This document shows, piece by piece, positions 12,691 through 26,089 of a stretch of DNA of 64,000 nt (positions are counted from its first letter, which is position 1; every line of letters begins with the position of its first letter). The stretch covers positions 209,492,982-209,556,981 of the forward strand of contig CM038215.1 in the NCBI GenBank assembly GCA_021442155.1, given 5' to 3'. Origin of the DNA: Cymbidium sinense (Eukaryota; Streptophyta; Magnoliopsida; Asparagales; Orchidaceae). The notes beneath the pieces are model-generated. The model had not been told where the DNA came from. It ran no database searches and saw only the letters and a list, made by a program, of their open reading frames with translations. The translations under genes were made by a program, and so were the position numbers.

Positions 12691-15600
12691 TAAAAATATG
12701 ATTTATATTAAATAGATATTAAATTCAAGCAGTCAAAAATGGCTAGTCACATGGGCAAGTAAAAAATAATCAAATATAACTCATAATATATTCAAAATAT
12801 ATAGCATGCATTCATTATTAAAATTAGCTAATATTTAAAAACTCATAAAAAAATTCAATTTTAATCAAACGTGGGTCATGTAACCTATCAAATTAAAGGA
12901 AAAAAAATCTAAAGAATTCATTGGAGATAAAATTAGATCTAAATTCATTAATTATAAAATGACTCTAGGTGAAATACTGAATTTTATGTATTTTGGTTAA
13001 TTTTGAAATGTGACATTTAAAATTATGATATAATTTAAACATAATCATACATATGTTAGTTATCATATAAATTTTAAATTAAATTAAAATATTTAATTAT
13101 ATTAAATATATAAATTAGTTACACTCAATAATCATAATTAATTTTCTTTTATTGTTTTGATAATTTAAATGCTATCCATGAAGCATATAATTGAATGTTA
13201 ATTAGATAAAGATTATTTGTTTAAATAAATTAATCTCACTATCATTATTTAAAATAAATACAAATAATATATTAAGTTATGAGTAAATCAATTCATGCCA
13301 ATGAACTTATATGAACTTCTAAGATAGTTCTAAATGTATATAGTCTAAAATATTATATCTTGAGTTTTAAGGTATCCATTTTGATCTATCTTTCATTCTT
13401 CCATACTTACAATTTCATCAAACAAATTGTGAGATGTATTGGATATGTAATTAGCAATTAATATATGTGAAACACGTAAAACACATTTCAGAATCCAAAC
13501 ATACATTTGTTATCATCAAAATTAATAGATGGAACATGAGGCTCATAAAGCTACCAAAAAAAGCTTAGCTTCATAGCATAATATCCAAATACATGATTAA
13601 CATCACTCCACAAATCCCAATCAAGGTCTCTTAAATGTTTGTGATAATATTATTTCTTTTATTTTTTTCTTATACTAAAATATTACTCCTTTTTATTATA
13701 ATAAAAGGGTGAATAGTTCGTGATTATATTATTTTTACTTAAGTGTTTTGTTGTTTTTTTTCTTCAGCTAGTTTCATCTTTATTTACTTTTGTCATATTG
13801 TCATTGTTTATATTTTTATGTGTTTTATATTTGTGTGATTTTGGTTCCTTAAAAATAGTAAATAAAAATTCACAAGAAATATTAAAATAATATATTTTTG
13901 CATCATGGTTATCTTGTACATTAATTTGATGATTAAATTTGAAAGTGCTAAAAAATTATAGATTTAGGGGGAGTTAGGTAAAATTGAGCATACACACTAC
14001 CATAGTATATTTACTATTCTTAAAAAAAGGAAGTTTATTAACCACATGAACCATAATATTTTAATGATTACAAACATAAATTGGTTGACATGTTTTTCAC
14101 TAACATATTTTTTGCATGCATTTTAGTGCTAACATTATAAGTGCATACTAGAAGTAAATTTACATTGTTAGGTAGTCCAAGAAAATCACATAAGACTCAA
14201 GGTTGTCCATAGGCATACTAGTGAAAAAAGTAGATGAAAACTCTATAAAGTCTAAAAATTTAATCTTGCTAAAATAAATCAAGCAAGAAGTTTTTGAGTT
14301 TTATTGAATGTGTTTAAGTTTAGAGACTAGAAGATAAAGTACACAAAAAAGAGATTTAAGTTAAAATTAAAATTTTATTAGAAATGTTAATATAAATTAG
14401 TCATAACTGATTATATTGTATGATACATATAATAATATATGGTATAAATTAATCTAGATTTAATGTAAGATTAATTTACATTAATCATAGTATATGATGA
14501 AAACTATATAGTATAATCGATGTTACTTTAAACAGCTAAATTGACTCTTTATTTTCCTTAAATTAGGTTAATTCAATATATTGCATTGTATAATAAATTA
14601 CTAAATTTAATCTAATTAAGTAGTTGAAATTAAGGGGTGATGAGATATGATTCATGTTGAATTAATCATATTATCTAATATAGATTTTACTATTTAATTA
14701 TATAATAGACTATATTTTTATTTCAAAATTAGGTTTTTGCTTAAATCACTAAATACAAGTGCTTTCTTTTGAATCCTAAATTGTGATAAACTTAAATAAA
14801 ATCAAAGAAAGGTGGGAGAGAAGATGTTTTGTTGGATATATCTTTCTCTTTTGATTTAAAAAACTCTAAGTGAGATTTTTTCATAAGGATATTCACTTGA
14901 AAATTTTTTTTGTGATGTCTCTAACACCTCATATACTCCAAATTTGTATTTATGGCTATTAATAAAGCTTATGATATGTATTTGTAAAGAATAATAATGA
15001 TCTCTAATAGCTTGTTTTACTTAATTAATTAGTTGGTGGACTATAGTTATGGTTTCTCACTTGAAGAAGATGTGTAAGGTTTCTCCAATACCCATTAAGG
15101 AGAAAGGCTTTTCTTCACAATAATGGCTAAAGGAGAGGCTAGTAGAGGTACATGGTTTTAATATAAATTTGGTCAAGCCTAGATCACTTTAATTTCACAT
15201 TTATTGTTGCTCAATTTTAAGAAATTCATTTTACTAATGCAAATATTTTTATTTATGTAATAGAATGTGATTATAGTTTTTGGTATATTTCATGTGCCAA
15301 AAGTGACAATTAGAGTCATTCAAGAAATTTATGATGCAATTAATGTGTTTTAGTGCTAAAGAAGGCGACCCAGCTGCTTAAGCTTAGATAAAATTAGAGA
15401 CCTTAATGCCTAGGTGCTCATCTCATTTTTTTCAATTTATGTCACATGTAAGTAGAACTATTCAACCTTTTCAATGTCATATGAGACTCTAGACCTAGTC
15501 TTAAATGGGGTACAAACTCAATTTTGACCTCTTTAAGAGCCAAAAGTTGCCATTTAAGGGATGAGTTGAGATGTATAAAAGATGTAAATTAAGAATTTTT

Positions 15601-15790
15601 TTGGGATCTCTTTAGCTTTTATATTGAAACATTTATCAGAGGTTTTATGGGTTATTCTTAAGGTTGACTAGGGTGAGATGAGCTAGAGACAAAGTGAAGC
15701 AAATTGAAAGCTGAATTGATTTTTTTTTCTACCCTTCATGTTTATGTATATGATCATGTATTTTTTGGCTATAGAAAATCTAGATAAATT

Positions 15791-15793
<3 letters not shown>
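12691..15793. other. AT-rich intergenic stretch, no feature recognised
   Basis: I see no coding similarity, terminal repeats or RNA gene. The sequence is very AT-rich with many short inverted words (for example around 14380-14500), but none forms a convincing element with target duplications. Confidence 0.5.

Positions 15794-15853
<60 letters not shown>
15794..15853. repeat. (TC)n microsatellite
   Basis: This is an uninterrupted CT/TC dinucleotide run of about 60 bp. It produces an apparent minus-strand open frame with alternating Arg-Glu residues, which is an artefact of the repeat. Confidence 0.97.
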
Positions 15854-15857
<4 letters not shown>

Positions 15858-16571
15858 GTACTTAGATGTATTTTTATTAATTTGTGTTGAATACCATTTA
15901 TTAAGTTTTGTGCATATATGTAATCATATATTTCATCTCGTGCTTCATATTTTTTTAATTTATTTTCCACCAATTAGAAGTTTAAGAGATTTATTTGAAA
16001 TTAAGAGATGGAGAATGGACTCATTGTGTTTGAATCATGACCCACATGACTCATTAGTTTAATTTTGATGCTAATAAATATATTATTGAAAGTACTAATA
16101 TGTATCTTCAAGTGTTCTAGGAAACCATGAAATTTAGCACTTTGAAATGGCTAGAGCAAACAAGATCATATTGTTATAGGTTTGATACGTTTTAAAATTT
16201 AATATGGTAATTTACATAATTTAAAAAATAAGATCACGAGTGATATTAAATTTTCAAAATTATTCATTTTAATTTTATTAAACTGTGATTTTAATTTAAA
16301 AATTTTATTTAAAGTCTTTCATGAATTAAATTATTTACATAAAATTTTGATTGGTCCTTACATTATGGATAATTAAAATATTTGTTGAATATCTTCTAGA
16401 CCATCATTCCTTATCATCACTTATATTTACATTTAAATATATATATGTGAATACTGACACATAAATATACATATATTTATATCTTAAAGTGCCTAAATTT
16501 GTTTTAAAGTGTTTAAACTTCCCATGTTATTTTAAGGCCAATTTGGGTGACTTTTTTTTTTCAAAACATAG
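15854..16571. other. AT-rich intergenic stretch, nothing recognised
   Basis: No coding or repeat structure was identified between the TC microsatellite and the truncated LINE. Confidence 0.45.
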
Positions 16572-17255
16572 GAACAATAACAACAAGCCTTTATCCCACT
16601 ATGCTGGGTTGGTTACATGAATCCTTATTCTCCATTGTGCCCTATTATGTGTCAAATTTTCAATTAAATCTAAGAAAATAAGATCTTTTTTTTAACTTTC
16701 TAACCAAGTCCTTTTATGTCAACCTCTACCTCATTAGTCGACTCTAATATCTCTACTCTCCTAATTGGCTCATCAATCGGTCGATGTTTAATGTGACCAA
16801 ATTATCTAAGATGAATCTCTCAAATCTTATTTGCCATTGGTGCTAATCCAACCTTTTCATGTATATATCCATTTTTCATTTTATCTTAGCTTAAGTGTAA
16901 AGCCACTCATCCACCTATGCAACCTCATCTCTTTCTTTGTAGCTTATGCTTTTCACTAAGCCATAAATTATTATAGGTCACACCACCATCTTTAAATTCT
17001 ACTAAAATACATTTCTACCACAAACTTTGATGCATATACTCTAGATATCTCAAATGTTTGCTCTTTTTAATGATTTGATCTCCTAATCTCACAACCGTAC
17101 CACTAGATCTTCTACAACTAAAATTCCACCCCATATATTCGATTTTGGATCTACTCAAATGAAAGCCTTTAGGCTCTAAAGTTGACCTCCATAATTCAAG
17201 TTTCTCTTGAACTCCCTCTCTTGTCTTATCAACAAGAAGGATATCATTAGCAAGG
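16572..17255 (-). mobile_element. 5'-truncated RTE LINE copy (3' end only)
   Basis: It starts on the plus strand with aacaataacaacaagccttt, the degenerate tail plus 3' terminus. It then follows the same text as 9477-10265 of the full copy, including caccaccatc, ctagatcttctacaactaaa and tcttatcaacaagaag. An internal piece of about 100 bp is missing near 17010. It ends abruptly in the RT domain just before the catalytic box at about 17252, so it is a classic 5' truncation from incomplete reverse transcription. Confidence 0.85.
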
Positions 17256-17534
17256 AAATGCTTTATTTTATCTAAAAAGAAAAGTTACAAAATAATGAAC
17301 TCAAAAAGAGAGGAACCATATAAAGGAAAACCAAGTCCTTAAGAAAGCTAAAATCAAATCGAGCAGTACAATATATTATAAGACCTAAAGGAGTTGTATA
17401 AGCACACAAAAAAAAACTTTGAAAACTAGATAATAAATTTAAGTTTAAAATCAAGTACATAAATAAGTTGTAGTTCCCAAAAATGTTGAATCTAAATGCG
17501 AAAAAAGCATCAAAATTATGATGGAAACTAATAA

Positions 17535-20439
17535 GGCCTTGTTTGGTTAGGCTTTAAATATTGAAAAAGCTATTTTAAAGTTGATTTCAACAAAATTTTT
17601 TTAAAAAAACTGTTGTAGCTAAAGTTTAAATAGCTTAATAAAAATGCTTCTTAACCCAAAAAAGAAAAACTCGTAACATCATCAGAACCTGCTGGTTTTA
17701 AGCTTAAAAAGACATAAATGCCCATTTTTTATTTTAATATCTAAAAAAATAATTACGATTTTCTAAAAATAAAAATTTTATATCATAAAGCATTCCAACG
17801 TTTCATTATTTTATTTACAAATTGAATTAGAAATTTTACATATTATTAGATACACAAATCAGATTAATAAATTGATAAATTAAATTTGAAAATAAGTTTT
17901 TGCAAAATAATAATATACTTCCTAACTTATAAATATGAAATAGAATTCTACAAATCAACAAATTTTACTTGAAGTTTGACTTAAATAATCACGTGTTTTG
18001 AATGTATAACATATATTACAAAATAGAATGTTGTAGTTGCATAGCAACATTATATCTAATTTAAGTCATCTCATATGCACTTTCTCCATCAATTAAGTCA
18101 AGATCAAAATCTAAATTGATGATTTCATTAGCACATTGTCCTACTCTACACTCATGTGCCTTTTGGGTGAACAAAATGCTCATCGATGTCACATGCTTTG
18201 AACTAAGGATCAATTTGTGATGGATACCTCCTTATATAATTATGTAATGTTATTGTAGCAATAATAATAAGTTGTTATTTTTTGAAAGAATAATTTGACA
18301 TATCTCATAAAATCTGTCATTTTTTCATACACAAAATACATGCTCAATTACACTGCAAAGTGATGAATGTGGTCTATTGAATATTTCACATTGACTCCTT
18401 ATTGGATGAGTGCCTTGTATAAAATCTAGCAAGTTATATCTTGTGTCGAGATAAGGTTTAGAAACCCCCTTCGTAAAGGATATCTAGCATCAACCAAGTG
18501 AAAATTTCTTATTAGAATAAATATTAGTATTTTAATATGATATAAATGAAAATATAATAATCAAAATTTAGGAAAAAATAATAAAATATGGCAGTGGTCT
18601 AGGAAATTTGCATCTATGATCGTAATAACATGTTGAAAGATGCAAGCATCATATGGTGAACCCTTCCACCCTGGTGTGAAAAATGTCAAACACATATTGA
18701 AGTATCATACAATCATAACATTTTGAGTTGGTAAATGATGTCGTCCAATATATGCAACTTGTTCTTCAACCGGTATGCAAGCATCTATGTGGGTATATTC
18801 AATTGCCCCAATACCCAATCTTTAAAATATAGCATATAATGATCATCTTTAAGAATCTTTTATAGTATATCATAAACTGTTTATCTATTGCTTATTGAAT
18901 TAACACTTCAAGATCCATAGAAAAAAATTACTAATAGTCTGTTAAGAGTGTTCAAAACAATCACACATAGCTCTTACGAACTCATTATGTGCTAAAATAT
19001 ATAATGGTCAATACTTCTTTACTAACAGTTCTTGATCCACATAATCTGTGATGTGATTCAAACAAACCAAGTAAATCCATAAAAATTTCTTTGGACAATC
19101 AAAATGTATTATGAAATCATACTAGATGTCCAAAAATAAGCTGACAGACCTATTTATCACTAGTATAAGTTGATGTCATGCATTGCACTTAATTAAGATA
19201 TAGACTATAGTAACCAATAATCTAATAGATAGCAACAATAAATATATTATAAAATTGAGTACTAGTCAATTGTTCATTACTTAGCTCAATTCCTCATTGG
19301 AATCATTAGTGCTAAAATTTGATAATGCCTTCAACATTGTAAAAATCCTACATTTTATTCATAAAAAATAAATCAATTGTTTAAATAAAAAAATACATTT
19401 AGTTAGTAATATTTAAAAAGAAAATAAAACATTATAATGTTTTGGCTCATAGATAAGATATCTTCTACTATTTCTTTGTTGTTCTTGCATATTACTACTT
19501 TTCCATTCTCATGTGAACCATAACCTCATGGGTGCACTTATTCATAAAAAAAACATGCAAAACATCCCCTCGATTTAACAAAATAGTATATTGTAGGTTG
19601 ATAAAGTTCTAAAACATGTCAAAAAAGGCCAAGAATTGGTAGAATCTATCCTTAAATCATATTACATTTGCTTCACCACATCCAAATGAAAGCATCACTT
19701 ATGATAATAAGTTCACTTCATAGTGCTATAATAATTTTTTTGATTAAAGAGATACGAAATTCTCCATTCTATTAAAGTAGCTAGTAAACGCCATGAAGAG
19801 CATAAAATGACAAATTCAATTGAAGCATCTATAAAGCATTCTACTAATAATATTGCATAAGTAATAAATACTTGCTTTCTTATAAATTCAAACAACAATT
19901 AAAACTGCTAAAAAATTAAGTACATTTTAAGGGTTCACGATTAAGGTCTGATGCATAAATTGTCTTCTTAACCACCACACTTTTCTATGAGTAGACAGTC
20001 TCATGAAAATATCCCTTCGATTTTTCTACCATACCTTTTGTAATAACAGTGAAAAAATTATACAGTGAATCAGGATTGTCGATTTATGTAGAAACAATGC
20101 CATCGATTGTGATATAAGAGCATGAGTCACAAAAATGACAGAGGAACTGAAGAGGGAGAAGGAATTGAGCCAAGCAAGCGTCCACTATTGTGGAAGCTGT
20201 GCCACAGATGCACAGCAAGGAAAACCCCAAGCAATCATGCGAGTAAGCAAGCACAGTAAACATGGACGCCAAATAGAGAGACGATGGTGGCCTGAGTGAG
20301 CTTTCAGTGTGAGCTTGTTAAGTAAAGTTGAACACACCAGCCTAAACTTGCATGCATCTCGATCAAGGATTTAGGATGAAAGTCAAAGTAGGTGCGTAAA
20401 CTTTAGCAAATGATAGGGCCGAACCAAGAGAATAGGGGT
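17535..20439 (-). mobile_element. decayed PIF/Harbinger DNA transposon
   Basis: The left end reads ggccttgtttggttaggc immediately after TAA (17532-17534), a classic PIF/Harbinger terminus with a 3-bp TAA/TTA target. The proposed right end, gccgaaccaagagaatagggg before TTAA at 20439, is a degenerate inverted copy and is the weakest part of the call. Inside, on the minus strand, lies a clearly recognisable DDE_Tnp_4 transposase remnant at 18060-19095. The second protein of these elements (Myb/SANT-like) should lie between 19100 and 20300 but I could not identify it. Confidence 0.65.
18060..19095 (-). pseudogene. PIF/Harbinger transposase remnant (DDE_Tnp_4 type)
   Basis: Reading the minus strand through several stops and frameshifts gives family landmarks in order. 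LCGSRTVSKEVLTIIYFST and CFEHS-QTISNFF are near 19040-18900. GAIEYTHIDACIPVEEQ follows near 18800, corresponding to the GAIDGTH box with its first catalytic Asp; the Asp is replaced by Glu here. TFFTPGWKGSPYDACIF near 18690 is the WEGSAHDSRI box with the second Asp retained. LVDARYPLRRGFL is near 18490 (LVDAGYP box), and a degenerate version of the final RNVIERTFGVLK helix lies near 18340. The order and spacing fit a single transposase reading frame. It is non-functional. Confidence 0.8.
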
Positions 20440-21095
20440 TAAGGATTTTAATTAATATTTGTTTTATAAATTGAAATAAAAGTATGTTTTATTTGTGTTT
20501 TATGTAAAACACAATATGTTACTTTTATGTTGAAAGAGAATTTTTAATTTGATAGGGTCACTATAAGAGAAACCAAATCAACAAGGAATTTGATTTCTGC
20601 ATGATTATAAGTAAGGTTTTTGATACCATTTTTTTCTCCAATTTAATGATAAGCATCAATATAGGATTTCTTTGCAAAATTGTGAAAACCTAGGTCTATT
20701 TTAATAGAAAATTGTTTAAATAGTTAGGGTTCATTATAAGCTCTGTAAGAGTAACAATTTTGGGGAAGGAAAGACTTAATAAAATGTATTAATAATAAAT
20801 AGACAGAATTTTTATTATTTTGTTGATATATAGAAACTTGAAGTTAAGCATATTTTATGAAAATGCTATTGAGCCATATATATATATATATAATATTATT
20901 TAAATTAAGAAAATTGAAAAAATGCCACATTTTACTTTATAAGTAGATACCTAAATTAAAAATTAAGTAAGAAAGTATGAGAATCTAAATAATGATTATA
21001 TTATAGGTACCTTATAGAATGAAACAACTGATAAAGAAAAATAGGCTCAAAAGGCTTCACATTAAAGTGGATAACTATATTTCTTTGACATAGTG
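20440..21095. other. AT-rich intergenic stretch, nothing recognised
   Basis: It includes a short (TA)n run at about 20876-20893. No coding sequence or element boundary was recognised before the pogo terminal repeat. Confidence 0.45.
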
Positions 21096-23037
21096 CAGTA
21101 GCACCTGTCTAAGTTGATACTACCTAAGTCAATAACCTCTAATAGTTAATACTAATGGCTCAGTCCCAGCTCGGGTCTCATACATTTATTAATAAACCTC
21201 CCAAAGTCAATAATTAATACTGCTTGGTCCAAAATTTTTTATATTGATAACTACTAAAAAACTACATATTTGTTACAAAATTTGATATCCTATTTAAACT
21301 TTTGAAAATTGGCTTACAAACTTTTTGGTTGATCATCGATCTTGTCCTTGATCTTACGGATGGCGTAAGTGTCTCCATGTCAACGATATCTTCGCATCGA
21401 TCCAGCTCGCTGCTACAAAGCCTCGGTAGCCTTCACAATCAGAGGTTCACGGCGTCAACTTCTATTTCGTCTTCTAGCACCCATTCTTGAGAGGTCCGGG
21501 CGATCTCTCGTTGGAACGTAGGCCATCTCCAACTCCGTTGGATAGTCAATGAGGTTGCGGATGTCCATTGGGTTCCGGTAGCGAAGCTCATGAACTTGTG
21601 CCTCCAGATCCCTGATGATGTCAGGATCAACGAGTGCATCCTCGGCGATTGGAGCAACTTATGCATCTTCGTATAATCCAATGACGAAAGCGTTCTGGAT
21701 TGTCTGACATTGTGGTGGTCGGCCAGCGAATGGCTTGCAGAACATCGATCTTTTCAGGGTCTACAACCTTGTCCTGAAGGCGCTGAATCAGAAGCCGATT
21801 GAACCTGCGGCGGTAGTTGGCCTTGAACATCCGGATAATTCCAGCATCATACGGCTGGATCTTGGACGTGGTAAAAAATAGTCGTGTTGCAGAGTGTAAC
21901 AACAGAAGGAAGTTGCATTGCAGGGATGTGCGCACTGCCATTGCCCATGATCAAAAGTATGTGATGCCCCGCCATTCATGCATCAAACCATTTGAGCCAC
22001 TCTGTGAAGATGATATGCGTCATCCACGCCTTGGCGTTGTTTGATACTTGCATCCAAAGCTATCTTGGTTGACATTTTTGAAATAGCGAGGATTAGAGTA
22101 CTACCGAAGAAGCGGCTTGTCTAAACCATCGCATTGCAACACACCAAGCGAGCTCTTTGTTCTGCGCTTCCACTTTGTGGCGAGTGAATTGTCTGCCTAG
22201 GGAAATTGCAAGTGTTACCAGATTTAGGAATTTTTTTAGGAAAGTGAATGCCTCATTCCTCACTTACCTGCATACGGTAAAATAATCCAGTTTCGTCCAT
22301 GTTATAGATGTTGCAAAGCTCAAACTGGTCCAATGTCAAATGGATTTGTGGCAGGTTCCTGTCATTCACGTCCATGTTGACAGATCCAGACTCTCCAAAA
22401 TGGCGGTAGGACTTGATGCCATGGAGATTCTTGAATGCTTCCAGCCAGCCGTTTGAGAATTCAAAGGCATCGTACAGCTGATCGAGGAAGAAGATGCCCT
22501 TCTCTTTGATGAGGTCACCCGACATGTTGACCTTATCCTGGTAGGTAAGAAACCACTGGTACAGTGCCGTCTCCATCAGTGGAAACTTGACGGCCCATTG
22601 TCACTTGGCAGATCGGTTCATGTCTTCCTTCTGAGCAAGGATGTTTGTTGAGCGTTTCAGCGTCAGGGAAATCGTCCCTTGGCTGACAGACACACCATGC
22701 ATCTCCTTTAACCACATGATGAGATCAGCTTGAGTGAGGGCATGATTCTTTTTTTTGTGCCCACAGAGTGCAATGCGGACCTTGTTGGTCATGTTTGTCT
22801 TCTTCAAAGCCATTGTGGTGGTGAGTGTTTGAATCAGGGTGAAGTGTTTGATTTGTGGTGTGCTCAGATGGGCAAAGGGTTGGGTTGAAGGATGTTGTTG
22901 CGAGATGGCGTACTTTGTCGTTAGAATTATAGAATATCCGCCTCCACGGCGAAAAATCAATTAATTAAATGACACACTCTTTATTAATATCCTTTAATTA
23001 TGTCCCCTTGGAGTATCAATTTAGGCAGGTGCTACTA
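21096..23037 (-). mobile_element. pogo/Lemi1-type Tc1-mariner element with terminal inverted repeats
   Basis: The left terminus is CAGTAGCACCTGTCTAAGTT (21096 onward). The right terminus, read on the minus strand from 23037, is TAGTAGCACCTGCCTAAATT. Both continue with GATACT, so the inverted repeats are about 26 bp with 3 mismatches. The CAGTA..CCT start and TTGATAC subterminal words resemble plant pogo/Emigrant-Lemi1 termini. The flank is TA-rich (tata right of the element), compatible with a TA target, but an exact duplication is not demonstrable. At 1942 bp the element is the size expected of one carrying its own transposase, and its coding part is visibly GC-richer than the surroundings. 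Confidence 0.85.
21630..22812 (-). pseudogene. pogo/Tigger-like transposase (CENP-B HTH plus DDE_1), intron-bearing, inactivated
   Basis: The start is at 22812 (MALKKTNMTNKVR). An N-terminal helix-turn-helix (ALTQADLIMWL, then VSQGTISLTLKRS) is followed by the CENP-B-type DNA-binding helices (ALYQWFLTYQ). IYNMDETGLFYRMQ carries the first catalytic Asp. Next comes a clean phase-0 intron (CAG|gtaagt at 22267 to ctag|GCA at 22197, 71 bp), then ADNSLATK. Near 21955 the second catalytic box reads IMGNGSAH where the family has a DN pair, so that Asp is Gly. IQPYDAGIIRMFKANYRRRF follows near 21840. Lesions seen: TGA at 22601, TAG near 22100, a frameshift near 22000, TGA near 21978, and an apparent short deletion after the intron. 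These transposases bind the inverted repeats and cut and paste the element. Confidence 0.85.
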
Positions 23038-23929
23038 TAATTAGTTTTTTTCTTTAGACAAAATGCATTTAATTATAATAGATATGACTAAAAAATCTTT
23101 TATTTATAGTTGATTTATGCATTGATTATGCCTCTTCATATTGAATAGATAGTTTTCAATGTCATTCTTAATTTTAATTTCACATGTTTCTAAAATATAT
23201 ACATCATTTAAACGCCTTGAAACACATAGGATTTCTCTCATAAGATTTCTCTCATAAATGCATGATACAAATGGTACAAAAGTTAATAAAAATGAATATA
23301 ATATGATGTATTGCCTATGTGATGGAATGTGCATGTTAGTGATAGAGTTCACCCTTTTATGATACTGGATGGGGACATAACATACCCGTGCATGTAAAAA
23401 ATGAAAATAAAAATGAAAGCAGTTGCCTATCCTTTTTTGATGGGTTTGAAAAAGGTTCTTTTTAAATGGTGTGCCTCGAAAGTGTACTTTAGATGATCCT
23501 ATAATGATTATATTATAATATGCAAATTGAGATATTTATTACTCCACTTTACTTTTCATGTCAAATGGTTACATATGAATTGTTCATACAAATTATTTCT
23601 AAAATGTTAAATTATTATGATTTAGGAACTTATTTATCCATTGAGTTTTTAACTGACACATTAATTGTTAAAAAATTTTAAGTGACCCTCCAATAAATTA
23701 AACAAATAATAGGAGGGACTTTGTTTACAGATGTCGAGGAATTATCGGAGATATGTATTGTGATTTTTGCATTAAAATTTTTTTAATTTTGATTGTATGC
23801 AAATCATATAATGTTGTGGATTTTAATTAGCTCTTTATGAATTTCAATGATTTTTGTATTTTGTATTACTTTGGATATGTTTAGTTAAGATATTTTCATC
23901 TAATCATCCATTCTCACCTTAGTATTAAC
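23038..23929. other. AT-rich intergenic stretch, nothing recognised
   Basis: No coding similarity. A minus-strand open frame at 23104-23352 has no recognisable motif and is probably chance. Confidence 0.4.
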
Positions 23930-25886
23930 TATCAAGACCTGACCCGAAAACTTGGAATGTCAAGGTGAGAATAGATGGTCAAACATAAAACATTTTTCTT
24001 ACATCTACTTAAACACATCCAAGCAAGTATAAGATATGAATCATATTCTAAGCTCATAAGGACCAACTAGAAAAATCCAATACACAAGTACCAAACTTCG
24101 TCTAAAAGTATAAACATCCATAAACTGAAGTCATATAAAACGTAAAATAAAACATAAATTAAATTAGTGTTTATCTCTTGAAGTCCCTCTACGATTGTAA
24201 ATATGTTTCTCCTTTCTATCTTTCATTTAATTTAGGTGGTTACCTAAAAATTTGCAAAAACTTGCAATTAAATTTAATATTTAGTGGATAAATATGTTAC
24301 TACATTACAGTAAAATAATATCACAAAATTAATATACATGATGGTTTAAATCATAACTTGATCATGTAAGTACGGTGTGCTTAAATAGTTTAAAATACAA
24401 GGAATGAATGAAACATACATTACTTAATTGGCATGGACATTTTATTTTCTTATTTTTCAACTATTCTTTTTTTTTTTAAACTTTAATAGGAGTCACCATC
24501 TAAAGAACTCTTTTCTAGGAAGAAACCTTTTCTTAAATCCATCCAAAGAATAGAAAACTATTTCTATTTCCATTTCCATTTATGTGCACGGGTACGTTGC
24601 GTCCCTAGCCTATACCACAAGGGGGTGAACTTCATTCTCAATCATACAAATTCATAACATAAATCTATATTTCAAAATAGTTTATTATTTGAATATGTAC
24701 AAGAACATGAGTAGCAACATGTATAGTTAATATTTTGACTATTTATTCAATATGAAAAAGGTAAGAGAATAAATCACTAATAGCAATAAAGAATCAATTT
24801 CTAACTATATATAAATGCATTTAATCATAAAAATAAATAATTTTTTACTATAACGCAAGAATATAATTAACCACTTTAACCTGAAGCTCTTTGGATCATC
24901 TCTCCTTGGGAAATTATTGCTTTAACTGAAATTTCTATACTCAAAAATATTAATTTGATCAATACTATAATTATCTATGTGTATACATCATTAGAACATA
25001 ATTATCTCTCAGATGATAAAATTTTATAATTCTATTTCTAAATTAGTTAATTAGAGACATTAAATTTTTCTAAATCAACTTCTCATTTTTATTTAGATTA
25101 TTGCTATTTATATCTAAAATATTTTAATTTAATTATTTTATCAAATATCATATTCATTTTATTCATTCTTAAATTTAAATTATGGTTCGACTAATATGTG
25201 TGTAACATAATCATTTATTATTTCTCTATTCCTCTTTCTTTTATTCACCTCATAATTTTCTAATTTTAAGATTCATAAGAAAAACATATTTTGTATTATT
25301 ATAAACTATAATATATGATATATTTATTTACATTTATCAAGCTAAATGTAAAGCCAATATTTAAGGTTTTTTACTTTACATATAAATATTCAGTGTTAAA
25401 ATAACAAAATTTAATTTATTTTATACTCAAAGGAATGGTGAAATTATGCTTGCTATTTATTAATAAAATCAATTATAGTATCACCCTATCCATTTCATCC
25501 ATAAGTTTCAAATTTAGCATCTCATTCCTAGGTTTCAATTTAGTTAATTTCATAATTTTTTTCCAACAAGATTATGGTTTATTTACATAACTTTTGATAT
25601 GATTAAAACATACAATATGTGATAAACCATTAGCTATTTATGGGTTTATATAATAAAATGGATTTATGATTTTGAAATTTTGCAAAGGAAATCCTATATA
25701 GATGCATTTCATCAATTTGAAAATTTTGTTGGAAGTTGAGCATAAAATTATGTGGTGATTGTATTCCTCATTGATTTTATAATACCCTAAATCAATTAAA
25801 TAATTTTTTTAAAATGAAAACATTTATTACATGTAATCATCATTACATATAATGATATTTGAAATAAGAAAAGTCAAACTTCACAT

Positions 25887-25887
<1 letters not shown>
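23930..25887 (-). repeat. 3' LTR of G1
   Basis: It begins on the plus strand at tatcaagacctgacccgaaa, matching tgtcacgacccgacccaaaa at 52130 (the LTR end seen in minus orientation). Similarity between the two continues through tacatctacttaaaca, aatccaatacacaagtacca and gaagctctttg near 24890. The inner boundary is not sharp; I place it beside the (TA)n run because integrase C-terminal and 3' untranslated sequence follows. Confidence 0.7.

Positions 25888-25978
<91 letters not shown>
25888..25978. repeat. (TA)n microsatellite in G1
   Basis: This is a perfect TA run of about 90 bp between the G1 3' LTR and the integrase end. Confidence 0.97.
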
Positions 25979-25981
<3 letters not shown>

Positions 25982-26089
25982 CTTCCCTCTTATAAAAACT
26001 TTAGTCTTCGAAATTTAATGATTAAAATAGAAATGAACATACCTTTAATTGAACATATTTGGATAAAATTCTCATATTTTTTATTTTTT

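Noticed and set aside
15683..15973. 96-codon minus-strand frame with a long Arg-Glu run
   Set aside because: The run is simply the (TC)n microsatellite translated; the flanks show no motif.
21302..22044. Plus-strand open frames 21302-21490 and 21817-22044
   Set aside because: They are antisense to the pogo transposase pseudogene, and the minus-strand reading is clearly the real one.
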